From NCBI RefSeq assembly GCF_016650635.1, contig NZ_JAEKFI010000004.1, positions 2,030,501 through 2,094,500 on the forward strand: a stretch of 64,000 nt of DNA, in the 5' to 3' direction. Positions 33,228-41,661 of the stretch are shown here, in pieces. The notes beneath the pieces were generated by a model. That model did not search any database. It had not been told where the DNA came from and saw nothing but the letters and a program-made list of their open reading frames with translations. This DNA is from Pseudomonas sp. TH43. GTDB lineage: Bacteria > Pseudomonadota > Gammaproteobacteria > Pseudomonadales > Pseudomonadaceae. The number at the start of each line of letters is the position of its first letter. Positions within the stretch are counted from its first letter, which is position 1. The position numbers were made by a program, and so were the translations under genes.

Positions 33228-33335
33228 GAAATCGACCTGAAACGAAAGCGATGGGTTGCAGCATAGGTCAGGGGCGGCGGTAAGCCCAACCGCCTTAACA
33301 TCCGCTCACACAAACCGGCCGATTCTAAACAGCAT

Positions 33336-35399
33336 TTAACTGCTGAAGTTGAGCATTCGTTTCTGCTTTCCGACGGGCACCACGGGTTTTGGGCATCCCT
33401 CGGGGCCTGGATAGGTTTGCTGTCCGGTTTCGTCGTACTGCGTGGTGCAACCGACGGGCCCATTGTCGTAAAACGCACGGCTTTTAACCACGCCGTTGCG
33501 GTGATAGCACAGCTGCTCTCCGCTCAGGTAGCCCGCGTGCCAATAAGTTTTGACCTGTTGCTGATTGATGTTTAGCAAACTGAATCCCACCCGATTTTTT
33601 CGGCATTCGATCTGGCCGTTGTCGTAGTAGCTGATGTCGCTGACTTGGTCGTTATCGCCAATGATGGTCTCGTTGGTCTTACGACCGGTTTCATAATTGT
33701 AGTCAGTGGAAGCTTGCTGATCACCGTAGAGATAGTCCGACTCCGAGGACAATTTTCCATGGGTGAAGTGTCGAGTTGTTCCGCAGCGGCCGACAGTCGG
33801 ATGGCCATCCTTGTCGAAACGGCACCAGTTAGACTCTTCATAGAGCACTTCCTGGTCATCGTATTGTTTCATCGAGCCGACAAAGCGCCTCAGCTCGAAG
33901 CGCCCGACTGTGGCCGGAGTGCCGTCGCGCAAAAAGGTCAGATAAGGGCCTTCGCGCTCATCGTTGTGCCAGGTGATGTCATTGATCAGTGCGCTGCCGT
34001 CGCTGCTGTAATCCAGTGCGCGGCCTTCTTTCTTGCCGTTTTCGTAATGACGCAAGTTCAGCAGTTTGCCGTCGGCGTTGTAGAACTCCTGGGTGCCGGA
34101 CAATACATCGGCCTTGTAATGCTCGATCAGGATCAAGACACCATTGGCGTCGGCCTCTCGCAGTTCACCTTCTTTCTTGCCTGCCACGAAGTTAACGCTT
34201 TGGCTGTGGCCCTTGTCGGTCTTGAGGATCCATGGACCGCTTTTCAGATCGTTTTCGAAAGCGCCGCTGCCGATTGCGGTCACCCATGGGCCTTCGCGCT
34301 TGTCGTTGCGGTAGTTGCCGCGCTCGATAATGGTGCCGGTGATCTCTTCGCTTGGGCCGTCGAGTACGCCGTGCAGGTACGTCTGGAACCCGGTCGTGGT
34401 GTTATCGGGATCGCCATCGTCGAGGATTGTCCAGCGCCCCTCGCGTGCGTCATCGACATACTGGCCGGTGTAGTTTTTCGAGTAATGGGTCTCGGTCCAT
34501 TCGCCTTGTCGTTTGCCCGCTACATAGTCGCCGCTGGCCGAGTATCTGTATTCCTTGGCGAACGACCAGACACCTACGCGCAGGCCTTTTTCGTATGAGC
34601 CTTGTCCGCTGATTTCATCGAAATTGAAGGAGACCGAATCACCCTCCTCGCTACCGCTGAAAGTAGCGGGCGTGGTTTCCCAGGCCATGCGGCTGACCTG
34701 ATAGTTGTAGAGCATGCGATTGCCGTCGTTGAGGGCCGTATTGATGCCGCGCCAGAACGTAACGGTGAGAAAGCGTCCGTTTTTTTCCTGATAGGTTTTT
34801 TTGAAGTAGTACTGATCAGGACCGGGCGTCCTGATGTCGAGTGGCTTGGTCTGTTCGTCGAAATAACCGACCAGCGTTCCTGCGCTGAGATCGAGTTGGT
34901 CGAATTCGGTAATGCCCGATTGCCCGTAGCGCAATCGATAGTTGATCGGCGTGAGCTGCGCCAGTGCTTTCTTGATGGTGAGGGCGTCGAGTCGCTTCTG
35001 GCCTTCGGTAATTCGATCAAGGGCTTTTTGCAGGGCTGTGACGCGAGTGTAAAGCTGGCTACTGGCGTCGTATTTATAAGCGTAAATCCGGTACCTGGCT
35101 TGCTGCTTGAAGAGCACAAGACGGAGAGGGTCTTCGCTGTCCAGTTGCGTCAGGAATACCGATTCGATGGTCGCCTGGCCGAAGTCATCCAGTAACTGCG
35201 GGCTCGCCTCGGGCGTATCACAGATGCAGTAGTAACCTCTAACGCCGTTGGCCTCCTTGATAAACGCCAGTGTCGCCGAGCTTTCCTGCAAACCTTCGAT
35301 CAGCGGATGTGCCAACGGTTTGTTTTCGTAAAACGCTGCCGCTGCGGCCGTTTGGCAGGCGAGGCTGGCCGTCAGGGCGATGGCCCATAACCACTTCAT
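33336..35399 (-). CDS. Exported MORN-repeat (YwqK-like) protein
   Basis: 687 residues with signal peptide 1-22 (WLWAIALTASLACQTAAAAA). The N-terminal 200 residues are unclassified. From about 235 to 660 there is a chain of 20- to 25-residue MORN-type repeats (GSYEKGLRVGVWSF, YVAGKRQGEWTE, YVDDAREGRWTI, NYRNDKREGPW, FVAGKKEGELRE, HYENGKKEGRALDY). The name YwqK family antitoxin is often attached to such proteins, without good functional basis here. A cysteine-containing tail (GPVGCTTQYD, GPEGCPK) closes it. ATG 35399 was chosen because it opens the signal peptide. It lies alone between glnA and the DUF4124 pair. Role unknown, probably envelope-associated. Confidence 0.83.
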   Translation of the reverse strand: MKWLWAIALTASLACQTAAAAAFYENKPLAHPLIEGLQESSATLAFIKEANGVRGYYCICDTPEASPQLLDDFGQATIESVFLTQLDSEDPLRLVLFKQQARYRIYAYKYDASSQLYTRVTALQKALDRITEGQKRLDALTIKKALAQLTPINYRLRYGQSGITEFDQLDLSAGTLVGYFDEQTKPLDIRTPGPDQYYFKKTYQEKNGRFLTVTFWRGINTALNDGNRMLYNYQVSRMAWETTPATFSGSEEGDSVSFNFDEISGQGSYEKGLRVGVWSFAKEYRYSASGDYVAGKRQGEWTETHYSKNYTGQYVDDAREGRWTILDDGDPDNTTTGFQTYLHGVLDGPSEEITGTIIERGNYRNDKREGPWVTAIGSGAFENDLKSGPWILKTDKGHSQSVNFVAGKKEGELREADANGVLILIEHYKADVLSGTQEFYNADGKLLNLRHYENGKKEGRALDYSSDGSALINDITWHNDEREGPYLTFLRDGTPATVGRFELRRFVGSMKQYDDQEVLYEESNWCRFDKDGHPTVGRCGTTRHFTHGKLSSESDYLYGDQQASTDYNYETGRKTNETIIGDNDQVSDISYYDNGQIECRKNRVGFSLLNINQQQVKTYWHAGYLSGEQLCYHRNGVVKSRAFYDNGPVGCTTQYDETGQQTYPGPEGCPKPVVPVGKQKRMLNFSS

Positions 35400-35465
35400 G
35401 CGAATCCCTTCGTCAAGGCGCCGGGTGGCGCTGAGGCGGCGGATTATCCATGGATGAGCGGGCAC

Positions 35466-35497
35466 AAAAAAGGCCTCCCGAAGGAGGCCTCTTTTTT
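35466..35497 (-). terminator. Terminator of glnA
   Basis: Arms AAAAAAGGCCTCC and GGAGGCCTCTTTTTT around a CGAA loop. T-runs on both strands; it lies 30 bases past the glnA stop and upstream of the next leftward gene. Confidence 0.88.
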
Positions 35498-35526
35498 GTC
35501 ACGCCGCTGAGTGCGGCGCTACCGGA

Positions 35527-36933
35527 TCAGCAGCTGTAGTACAGCTCATATTCCAGTGGGTGTACGAAGGTGCGAACCTTGATTTCTTCTTCGGATTTCA
35601 GCGCGATGTAAGCGTCGATGAAGTCGTCGGAGAACACGCCGCCCTTGGTCAGGAACGCGCGGCCCTTGTCCAGCTCTTCCAGGGCTTCTTTCAGGCTGCC
35701 GCAAACTTGTGGGATCTCTTTCGCCTCTTCAGGCGGCAGGTCGTACAGGTTTTTGTCAGCAGCGTCGCCTGGGTGGATCTTGTTCTGGATACCGTCCAGA
35801 CCGGCCATCAGCAGAGCTGCGAAGGCCAGGTACGGGTTGGCAGCCGGATCCGGGAAGCGTGCTTCGATACGGCGGGCTTTCGGGCTCGACACGTAAGGAA
35901 TACGGATCGAAGCGGAACGGTTGCGAGCCGAGTAGGCCAGCATTACCGGCGCTTCGAAGCCTGGCACCAGACGCTTGTAGGAGTTGGTCGCCGGGTTGGT
36001 GAAGCCGTTCAGGGCCTTACCGTGCTTGATGATGCCGCCGATGAAGTACAGAGCGGTATCGGACAGGCCGGCATAGCCTTCACCTGCGAAGGTGTTCTTG
36101 CCGTCTTTCCAGATCGACATGTGTACGTGCATGCCCGAACCGTTGTCGCCGTACAGTGGCTTCGGCATGAAGGTCGCGGTGCGGCCGTAGGCGTCAGCAA
36201 CGTTGTGTACAACGTACTTGAGGGTTTGGGTTTCGTCGGCTTTCTTCACCAGGGTGTTGAACTTGACGCCGATTTCGTTCTGGCCGGCAGTTGCCACTTC
36301 GTGGTGGTGAACTTCGACGGTCAGGCCCATTTCTTCCAGTGCGTTGCACATGGAGGTACGGATTTCGTGGTCGTGGTCGAACGGCGGAACCGGGAAGTAG
36401 CCACCTTTGACGCCTGGACGGTGACCTTTGTTGCCGCCTTCGATGTCCTGGTCGGACATCCACGAACCTTGCTCGGAGTAGATCTTGAACATCGAGCCGG
36501 AGATGTCCGACTTGAATTTAACCGAGTCGAAGATGAAGAATTCTGGCTCTGGACCGGCGAACACAGTGTCACCGATACCGGTGGCTTTCAGGTGCTCTTC
36601 GGCGCGCTTGGCGATCGCACGTGGGTCGCGGTCGTAGCCTTGCATGCTCGAAGGTTCGATGATGTCGCACACCAGGATCAGGGTGGCGTCTTCGGTGAAC
36701 GGGTCGAGAACGGCAGTGTCGTCGTCCGGCAGCAGGATCATGTCGGAGGCTTCGATGCCTTTCCAGCCAGCGATGGAGGAACCGTCGAACATTTTGCCGA
36801 CTTCGAAGAAGTCGTCATCCAGCGCATCGCGAGCCGGCATGGTCACGTGGTGCTGAGTGCCTTTGGTGTCCGTGAAGCGCAGATCAATCCACTTGACGTC
36901 ATGATCTTTGATGAGTTGAACCGACTTCGACAT
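35527..36933 (-). CDS. glnA: Glutamine synthetase type I
   Basis: 468 residues, the dodecameric GSI-beta enzyme that condenses glutamate and ammonia. Catalytic signatures: the flexible loop MFDGSSIAGW (48-57), FAGPEPEFFIFDSV with metal-binding glutamates, NGSGMHVHMSIWK, and Tyr397 in NLYDLPPEE, the site adenylylated by GlnE. ATG 36933 has GGAGGAC seven bases ahead. The gene is monocistronic with its own sigma-54 promoter and terminator, unlike enteric glnALG, where ntrBC follow directly. Confidence 0.98.
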   Translation of the reverse strand: MSKSVQLIKDHDVKWIDLRFTDTKGTQHHVTMPARDALDDDFFEVGKMFDGSSIAGWKGIEASDMILLPDDDTAVLDPFTEDATLILVCDIIEPSSMQGYDRDPRAIAKRAEEHLKATGIGDTVFAGPEPEFFIFDSVKFKSDISGSMFKIYSEQGSWMSDQDIEGGNKGHRPGVKGGYFPVPPFDHDHEIRTSMCNALEEMGLTVEVHHHEVATAGQNEIGVKFNTLVKKADETQTLKYVVHNVADAYGRTATFMPKPLYGDNGSGMHVHMSIWKDGKNTFAGEGYAGLSDTALYFIGGIIKHGKALNGFTNPATNSYKRLVPGFEAPVMLAYSARNRSASIRIPYVSSPKARRIEARFPDPAANPYLAFAALLMAGLDGIQNKIHPGDAADKNLYDLPPEEAKEIPQVCGSLKEALEELDKGRAFLTKGGVFSDDFIDAYIALKSEEEIKVRTFVHPLEYELYYSC

Positions 36934-37032
36934 AGTGTCCTCCGGGTGGCTTCGGGCTTGGTAGTGGATAGCCCTTGGAATTTTGGTGATGCCGGCGCAG
37001 ATACTCTGCCAAGGCAACCTGCCTCACAAGGG

Positions 37033-37048
37033 AGCAAATTGCATGCCA
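37033..37048 (-). promoter_or_regulatory. glnA: Sigma-54 (-24/-12) promoter of glnA
   Basis: On the minus strand TGGCATGCAATTTGCT matches TGGCAY-N5-TTGCT with GG-N10-GC spacing (GG 37047-37046, GC 37035-37034). Transcription should begin near 37022, about 90 nt ahead of the ATG. Confidence 0.88.
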
Positions 37049-37091
37049 GTGCCCCAGCATGGGTTTTTTGCCCCAATTTCACGCTTATTAA

Positions 37092-37167
37092 GGTGCAAAG
37101 TGCGTGAATGCTGAAAATCTCGCCCCTTAATGTAGCGTTATTCTCTAAAAATGACCCGTTTTGGTGC
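37092..37167 (-). promoter_or_regulatory. Candidate NtrC-binding region upstream of glnA
   Basis: The minus strand has GCACCAAAACGGGTC (37167-37153), resembling the NtrC site GCACC-N5-GGTGC, at about -138, and GCACTTTGCACC (37103-37092) nearer the promoter. The spacing resembles the enteric glnA enhancers, but both matches are imperfect. Confidence 0.35.
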
Positions 37168-37216
37168 ATGCAAAACCTTCTGCACATTAACTGGTTAAAC
37201 CTTGAGCAATTTCCGC

Positions 37217-37222
37217 TATAAT
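37217..37222 (+). promoter_or_regulatory. Probable -10 box of thiI
   Basis: A perfect TATAAT 42 bases before the thiI ATG, with TTAAAC at 37195-37200 as possible -35 (16-base spacer). Confidence 0.55.
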
Positions 37223-37264
37223 CCGCGCCCCCCTTTTTCGGCTGGCCGTTCGCGCGCTGTTTTC

Positions 37265-38719
37265 ATGAAACTAATCGTAAAAGTCTTCCCCGAGATCACC
37301 ATCAAAAGCCGACCTGTCCGGACGAAATTCATCCGCCAGTTGGCCAAGAACATCCGCACCGTGCTCCGTGACCTGGACCCGGCCGTGGTGGTGAACGGTG
37401 TGTGGGATAATCTCGAGCTGGAAACCCGCGTTACCGACCCCAAAGCCTTGAAAGAGATGGGTGAGCGCCTGACCTGCATGCCGGGCATCGCGCACTTTCT
37501 GCAGATCGACGAGTACCCGCTGGGCGACTTCGACGACATCACCGAAAAGTGCAAGCAGCACTACGGTGATGCGCTGGCCGGGAAGATTTTCTCGGTGCGC
37601 TGCAAGCGTGCCGGCAAGCACGCGTTCAGTTCGATGGACGTCGAAAAATACGTCGGCAGCAAGCTGCGTCGTGAGTGTGGCGCTGCCGGAATCGACCTCA
37701 AAGCTCCGCAAATCGAAGTGCGTATCGAAGTTCGCGACAAACGGTTGTTTGTCATCCACAGCCAGCACAACGGCATCGGCGGCTATCCGCTGGGTGCGTT
37801 GGAGCAGACGCTGGTATTGATGTCCGGCGGCTTTGACTCGACCGTTGCGGCCTACCAGATCATCCGTCGCGGCCTGATGACGCACTTCTGCTTCTTCAAT
37901 CTGGGCGGTCGTGCCCATGAATTGGGCGTGATGGAAGTCGCGCATTTCATCTGGAAGAAGTACGGCAGCTCGCAACGCGTGCTATTTGTCAGTGTTCCGT
38001 TCGAAGAAGTGTTGGGCGAAATTCTCGGCAAAGTCGATAACAGTCATATGGGCGTCGTATTGAAGCGTATGATGTTGCGCGCTGCGTCCAACATCGCCGA
38101 CCGCTTGCAAATCGAGGCGCTGGTCACTGGCGAAGCGATCTCCCAGGTGTCGAGCCAGACGCTGCCGAACCTGTCGGTGATCGACTGCGTGACTGACAAA
38201 CTGGTCCTGCGGCCGCTGATCGTCGCGCACAAGCAGGACATCATCGACACGGCCAACGAGATCGGCACCGCCGATTTCGCCCGGCACATGCCGGAGTACT
38301 GCGGCGTTATCTCGGTCAATCCGAAGACCGCCGCCAAACGCGGGCGCGTTGAACACGAAGAGAAAGAATTCGACATGGCGGTGCTCGAGCGAGCGCTCGA
38401 AAACGCCAAACTGGTGCCGATCGATCGGGTGATCGACGAATTGGGCCAGGACGTACAGATTGAAGAAGTCAGCGAAGCACTGGCCGGCCAGATCGTGATC
38501 GACATCCGTCACCCGGATGCCGCCGAGGATGAGCCGCTGGAACTCGCTGGCGTAGAAGTACAGACGATGCCGTTCTACGCAGTGAACGCTCGTTTCAAGG
38601 AGCTGGATCCGACTCGCCAGTACCTGCTGTATTGCGACAAAGGCGTGATGAGTCGCCTGCATGCTCACCATTTGCTCAGTGAGGGGCATGCCAATGTGCG
38701 CGTTTATCGACCGAGCTAA
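37265..38719 (+). CDS. thiI: tRNA 4-thiouridine synthase / thiamine biosynthesis sulfurtransferase ThiI
   Basis: 484 residues. N-terminal ferredoxin-like and THUMP domains (about 1-165), PP-loop ATPase with LVLMSGGFDST (184-194) that adenylates U8 of tRNA, and a C-terminal rhodanese domain (about 405-484) with the persulfide cysteine Cys457 in YLLYCDKGVMS. Full-length E. coli-type enzyme, so it can make s4U and supply sulfur to thiazole synthesis. The ATG at 37265 begins the family N-terminus MKLIVKVFPEI. Diverges from glnA. Confidence 0.97.
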   Translation: MKLIVKVFPEITIKSRPVRTKFIRQLAKNIRTVLRDLDPAVVVNGVWDNLELETRVTDPKALKEMGERLTCMPGIAHFLQIDEYPLGDFDDITEKCKQHYGDALAGKIFSVRCKRAGKHAFSSMDVEKYVGSKLRRECGAAGIDLKAPQIEVRIEVRDKRLFVIHSQHNGIGGYPLGALEQTLVLMSGGFDSTVAAYQIIRRGLMTHFCFFNLGGRAHELGVMEVAHFIWKKYGSSQRVLFVSVPFEEVLGEILGKVDNSHMGVVLKRMMLRAASNIADRLQIEALVTGEAISQVSSQTLPNLSVIDCVTDKLVLRPLIVAHKQDIIDTANEIGTADFARHMPEYCGVISVNPKTAAKRGRVEHEEKEFDMAVLERALENAKLVPIDRVIDELGQDVQIEEVSEALAGQIVIDIRHPDAAEDEPLELAGVEVQTMPFYAVNARFKELDPTRQYLLYCDKGVMSRLHAHHLLSEGHANVRVYRPS

Positions 38720-38858
38720 GTGCCCGGGGCTGTTTGCCTGTGGCCTGCGTCACCGGCCCCCCGACACCGCCGTCAAGCTGTAACGGCCATGCCGGACACT
38801 ACTGCTAATCGCTGCCAAGACTTGTCAGCAAACCGAATCCTCTGATCGAGATACACAA

Positions 38859-40679
38859 GTGATCGAAAATCTACGCAACATCGCCATCATTGCCCACGTT
38901 GACCATGGTAAAACCACCCTGGTAGACAAACTCCTGCGTCAATCCGGCACTCTGGAGCGCAACGAGCTCAACGACGAGCGCGTGATGGACTCCAACGACC
39001 AGGAAAAAGAGCGCGGTATTACCATTCTGGCGAAAAACACCGCCATCAACTGGAACGGCTACCACATCAACATCGTGGACACCCCGGGCCACGCCGACTT
39101 CGGCGGCGAAGTTGAACGCGTAATGTCGATGGTTGACTCCGTTCTGCTGCTGGTTGACGCTCAAGACGGCCCTATGCCGCAAACCCGTTTCGTGACCAAA
39201 AAGGCTTTCGAAGCCGGCCTGCGTCCAATCGTGGTAATCAACAAGGTTGACCGTCCAGGCGCGCGTCCGGACTGGGTTCTGGACCAGATCTTCGACCTGT
39301 TCGACAACCTCGGTGCTACCGAAGAACAACTGGACTTCCAGGTTGTTTACGCCTCGGCCCTGAACGGCATTGCCGGTCTGGATCACACCGCCATGGCTGA
39401 AGACATGACCCCGCTGTACCAAGCGGTAGTCGACCATGTTCCGCCTCCGGCCGTTGACCGTGATGGCGCGTTCCAGATGCAGATCTCCGCTCTGGACTAC
39501 AACAGCTTCCTGGGTGTTATCGGCGTTGGCCGTATCGCTCGTGGTCGCGTCAAGCCGAACACTCCGGTTGTGGCGATCGGTGCCGACGGCAAGCGCCGTA
39601 ACGGCCGTATCCTGAAGCTGATGGGTCACCACGGTCTGCACCGCGTTGACGTTGAAGAAGCTGCAGCAGGCGATATCGTTTGCATCAGCGGTATGGACTC
39701 GCTGTTCATCTCCGACACCCTGTGCCACCCGGACACTGTCGAGGCGATGAAGCCTCTGACCGTTGACGAGCCAACCGTTTCGATGACCTTCCAGGTAAAC
39801 GACTCGCCTTTCTGCGGTAAAGAAGGCAAGTTCGTGACGTCCCGTAACATCAAGGACCGTCTGGACAAAGAGCTGCTGTACAACGTTGCTCTGCGCGTTG
39901 AAGAAGGCGACACCGCTGACAAGTTCAAGGTTTCCGGCCGTGGTGAGCTGCACCTCTCGGTACTGATCGAAACCATGCGTCGCGAAGGCTTCGAGCTGGC
40001 CCTGGGCCGTCCTGAAGTAATCATTCGTGAAGTTGACGGCGTCAAGCAAGAACCGTTCGAAAACGTGACCATCGACATCCCTGAAGAAGCTCAGGGCAAG
40101 GTCATGGAAGAGATGGGTCTGCGTAAGGGCGACCTGAGCAACATGGTTCCGGATGGTAAGGGCCGTGTTCGTCTGGAATACAACATCCCTGCTCGTGGTC
40201 TGATTGGTTTCCGTAACCAGTTCCTGACCCTGACCAACGGTGCTGGCATCCTGACCTCGATCTTCGATCGCTACGACACCGTCAAGTCGGGCCACATGTC
40301 CGGCCGTCAGAACGGCGTTCTGGTTTCGGTTGAAACCGGCAAGGCACTGACCTACTCGCTGGAAACCCTGCAGGCTCGTGGCAAGCTGTTCGTAGAACAC
40401 GGTCAAGAGATCTACAACGGTCAAATCGTTGGTCAGAACAGCCGTGACAACGACCTGGGCGTTAACCCTACCAAGGGCAAGAAGCTCGACAACATGCGTG
40501 CTTCGGGTAAAGACGAAACCATCGCTCTGGTTCCACCAGTGAAGTTCACTCTGGAACAGGCTCTGGAATACATCCAGGAAGACGAGCTGTGCGAAGTTAC
40601 TCCTAAGTCCATCCGTCTTCGCAAGAAGATCCTGGACGAAAGCGAGCGTACCCGCGCTGCCAAGAAAGCCAAGAACTGA
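38859..40679 (+). CDS. typA: Translational GTPase TypA/BipA
   Basis: 606 residues. A ribosome-associated GTPase needed for growth under cold and stress. G1 AHVDHGKTT (13-21), G3 DTPGHADFGGEV, G4 NKVDRPGAR, then EF-G-like domains III and V (GRGELHLSVLIE, VMEEMGLRKGD) and the TypA C-terminal domain (NMRASGKDE). The start is GTG at 38859 (VIENLRNIAII). Codon use is strongly biased, as for highly expressed genes. A strong terminator follows. Confidence 0.98.
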   Translation: MIENLRNIAIIAHVDHGKTTLVDKLLRQSGTLERNELNDERVMDSNDQEKERGITILAKNTAINWNGYHINIVDTPGHADFGGEVERVMSMVDSVLLLVDAQDGPMPQTRFVTKKAFEAGLRPIVVINKVDRPGARPDWVLDQIFDLFDNLGATEEQLDFQVVYASALNGIAGLDHTAMAEDMTPLYQAVVDHVPPPAVDRDGAFQMQISALDYNSFLGVIGVGRIARGRVKPNTPVVAIGADGKRRNGRILKLMGHHGLHRVDVEEAAAGDIVCISGMDSLFISDTLCHPDTVEAMKPLTVDEPTVSMTFQVNDSPFCGKEGKFVTSRNIKDRLDKELLYNVALRVEEGDTADKFKVSGRGELHLSVLIETMRREGFELALGRPEVIIREVDGVKQEPFENVTIDIPEEAQGKVMEEMGLRKGDLSNMVPDGKGRVRLEYNIPARGLIGFRNQFLTLTNGAGILTSIFDRYDTVKSGHMSGRQNGVLVSVETGKALTYSLETLQARGKLFVEHGQEIYNGQIVGQNSRDNDLGVNPTKGKKLDNMRASGKDETIALVPPVKFTLEQALEYIQEDELCEVTPKSIRLRKKILDESERTRAAKKAKN

Positions 40680-40700
40680 GTCATTAGTTCCGGCTGAATG

Positions 40701-40737
40701 AAAACGCCCCCGGTCGAGAGACCGGGGGCGTTTTTGT
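40701..40737 (+). terminator. Terminator of typA
   Basis: Arms AAAACGCCCCCGGTC and GACCGGGGGCGTTTT with GAGA loop and T-rich tail, 22 bases past the stop. Confidence 0.92.
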
Positions 40738-40780
40738 TTGTCTGAGGGGATGTGCAGATTGGGTCTTGAAGATCAAAAGC

Positions 40781-40956
40781 CCCTCACCCTAGCCCTCTCC
40801 CGGAGGGAGAGGGGACTGAATGGGGGATGCTCTATAGATACGCCGACCAGAACAGGTTGTATCGAATCCATAATCGACTGGATTTTTCAGGTCGGTGTCA
40901 GGCGCCAGACACCTCGGTCGGCCCCCTCGCCCTCCGGGAGAGGGCTGGGGTGAGGG
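40781..40956. repeat. MITE-like palindromic element, copy 3
   Basis: 176 bp with 21-bp terminal inverted repeats (40781-40801 and 40936-40956, one mismatch). Both ends fold locally (CTCTCCCGGAGGGAGAG; CCCTCCGGGAGAGGG). The interior shares ACGCCGACC with the 109-bp array. Lies between convergent typA and the cysteine-cluster gene. Confidence 0.82.
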
Positions 40957-40963
40957 TAAGCTT

Positions 40964-41401
40964 TTAGAACTTCTCGATCGCCCGGAAATTCTGCTCGCGC
41001 ACCACTTCTTTCGGCTTGTACGCGCAATAACCCGGCCGCGGGCCGATTTTCGGGTGATTGCGGCAGGTATCCGGGCGCTTGTCATAAATGGTGCACAGGC
41101 GGCTCTTACGATCCAGGTAGTAGCAATCGTTGTTGCTCATGCGCTGCAGGGTAAAGATCCCCGATTTCTGATTGAAGCGTTCGACCAGGCCTTCCTTTTG
41201 CAGACGCTTGGCGATGTTTTTCGGCGGGTCGCCCAGTTCGAACTCGTCGACCACACCGATGCGCACCAGATCCTTGATCTTCACTTCAACCGGCAGCGTG
41301 CAGCAGCTGGACACGCAGGAGCCGCACATCGGGGCTGAATATTTTGCCCACGTATCGAGACGATCGATCTCGGCGGCGGCAATCAGGTTGGGCTTCATCA
41401 T
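40964..41401 (-). CDS. YkgJ-family cysteine cluster protein
   Basis: 145 residues, cytoplasmic. Cysteine cluster CGSCVSSCC (26-34) near the N-terminus and a second set in CYYLDRKSRLCTIYDKRPDTC and PGYC: the CxxCCxxxC-type zinc/iron-binding pattern of UPF0153/YkgJ (FliB-like) proteins. Their function is unknown; a metal cluster is likely. It is read against typA and glgP and stands alone. Confidence 0.88.
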   Translation of the reverse strand: MMKPNLIAAAEIDRLDTWAKYSAPMCGSCVSSCCTLPVEVKIKDLVRIGVVDEFELGDPPKNIAKRLQKEGLVERFNQKSGIFTLQRMSNNDCYYLDRKSRLCTIYDKRPDTCRNHPKIGPRPGYCAYKPKEVVREQNFRAIEKF

Positions 41402-41661
41402 CGGGAGTTACCAGGCGTGTGTGCATCAGGGCGCGCGATCATACCGGGACTGGTGGATTTTTGAACAACCTTTCGCCAGATTTTTTCTGCATGCAGGCAC
41501 ATTGCCGGACAATTCGGCACGGCCCCTGCATTCATTAGCTCACTCGACAAGGTAATGCCGGGCTATCTCACAGTCTCGGGAAAAACTGCCGAACCAGAGC
41601 CGCTACCGTCGGTCAGACCGTCTAGGCTCAGACAATTCCCCGCTCGCTCGAGGTCCTATCG

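Larger units (their letters stand above)
36934..37264. other. glnA-thiI divergent control region
   Basis: A 331-base gene-free region that holds the glnA leader, sigma-54 promoter and possible NtrC sites on the left, and the thiI promoter on the right. No small gene is supported. Confidence 0.75.
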
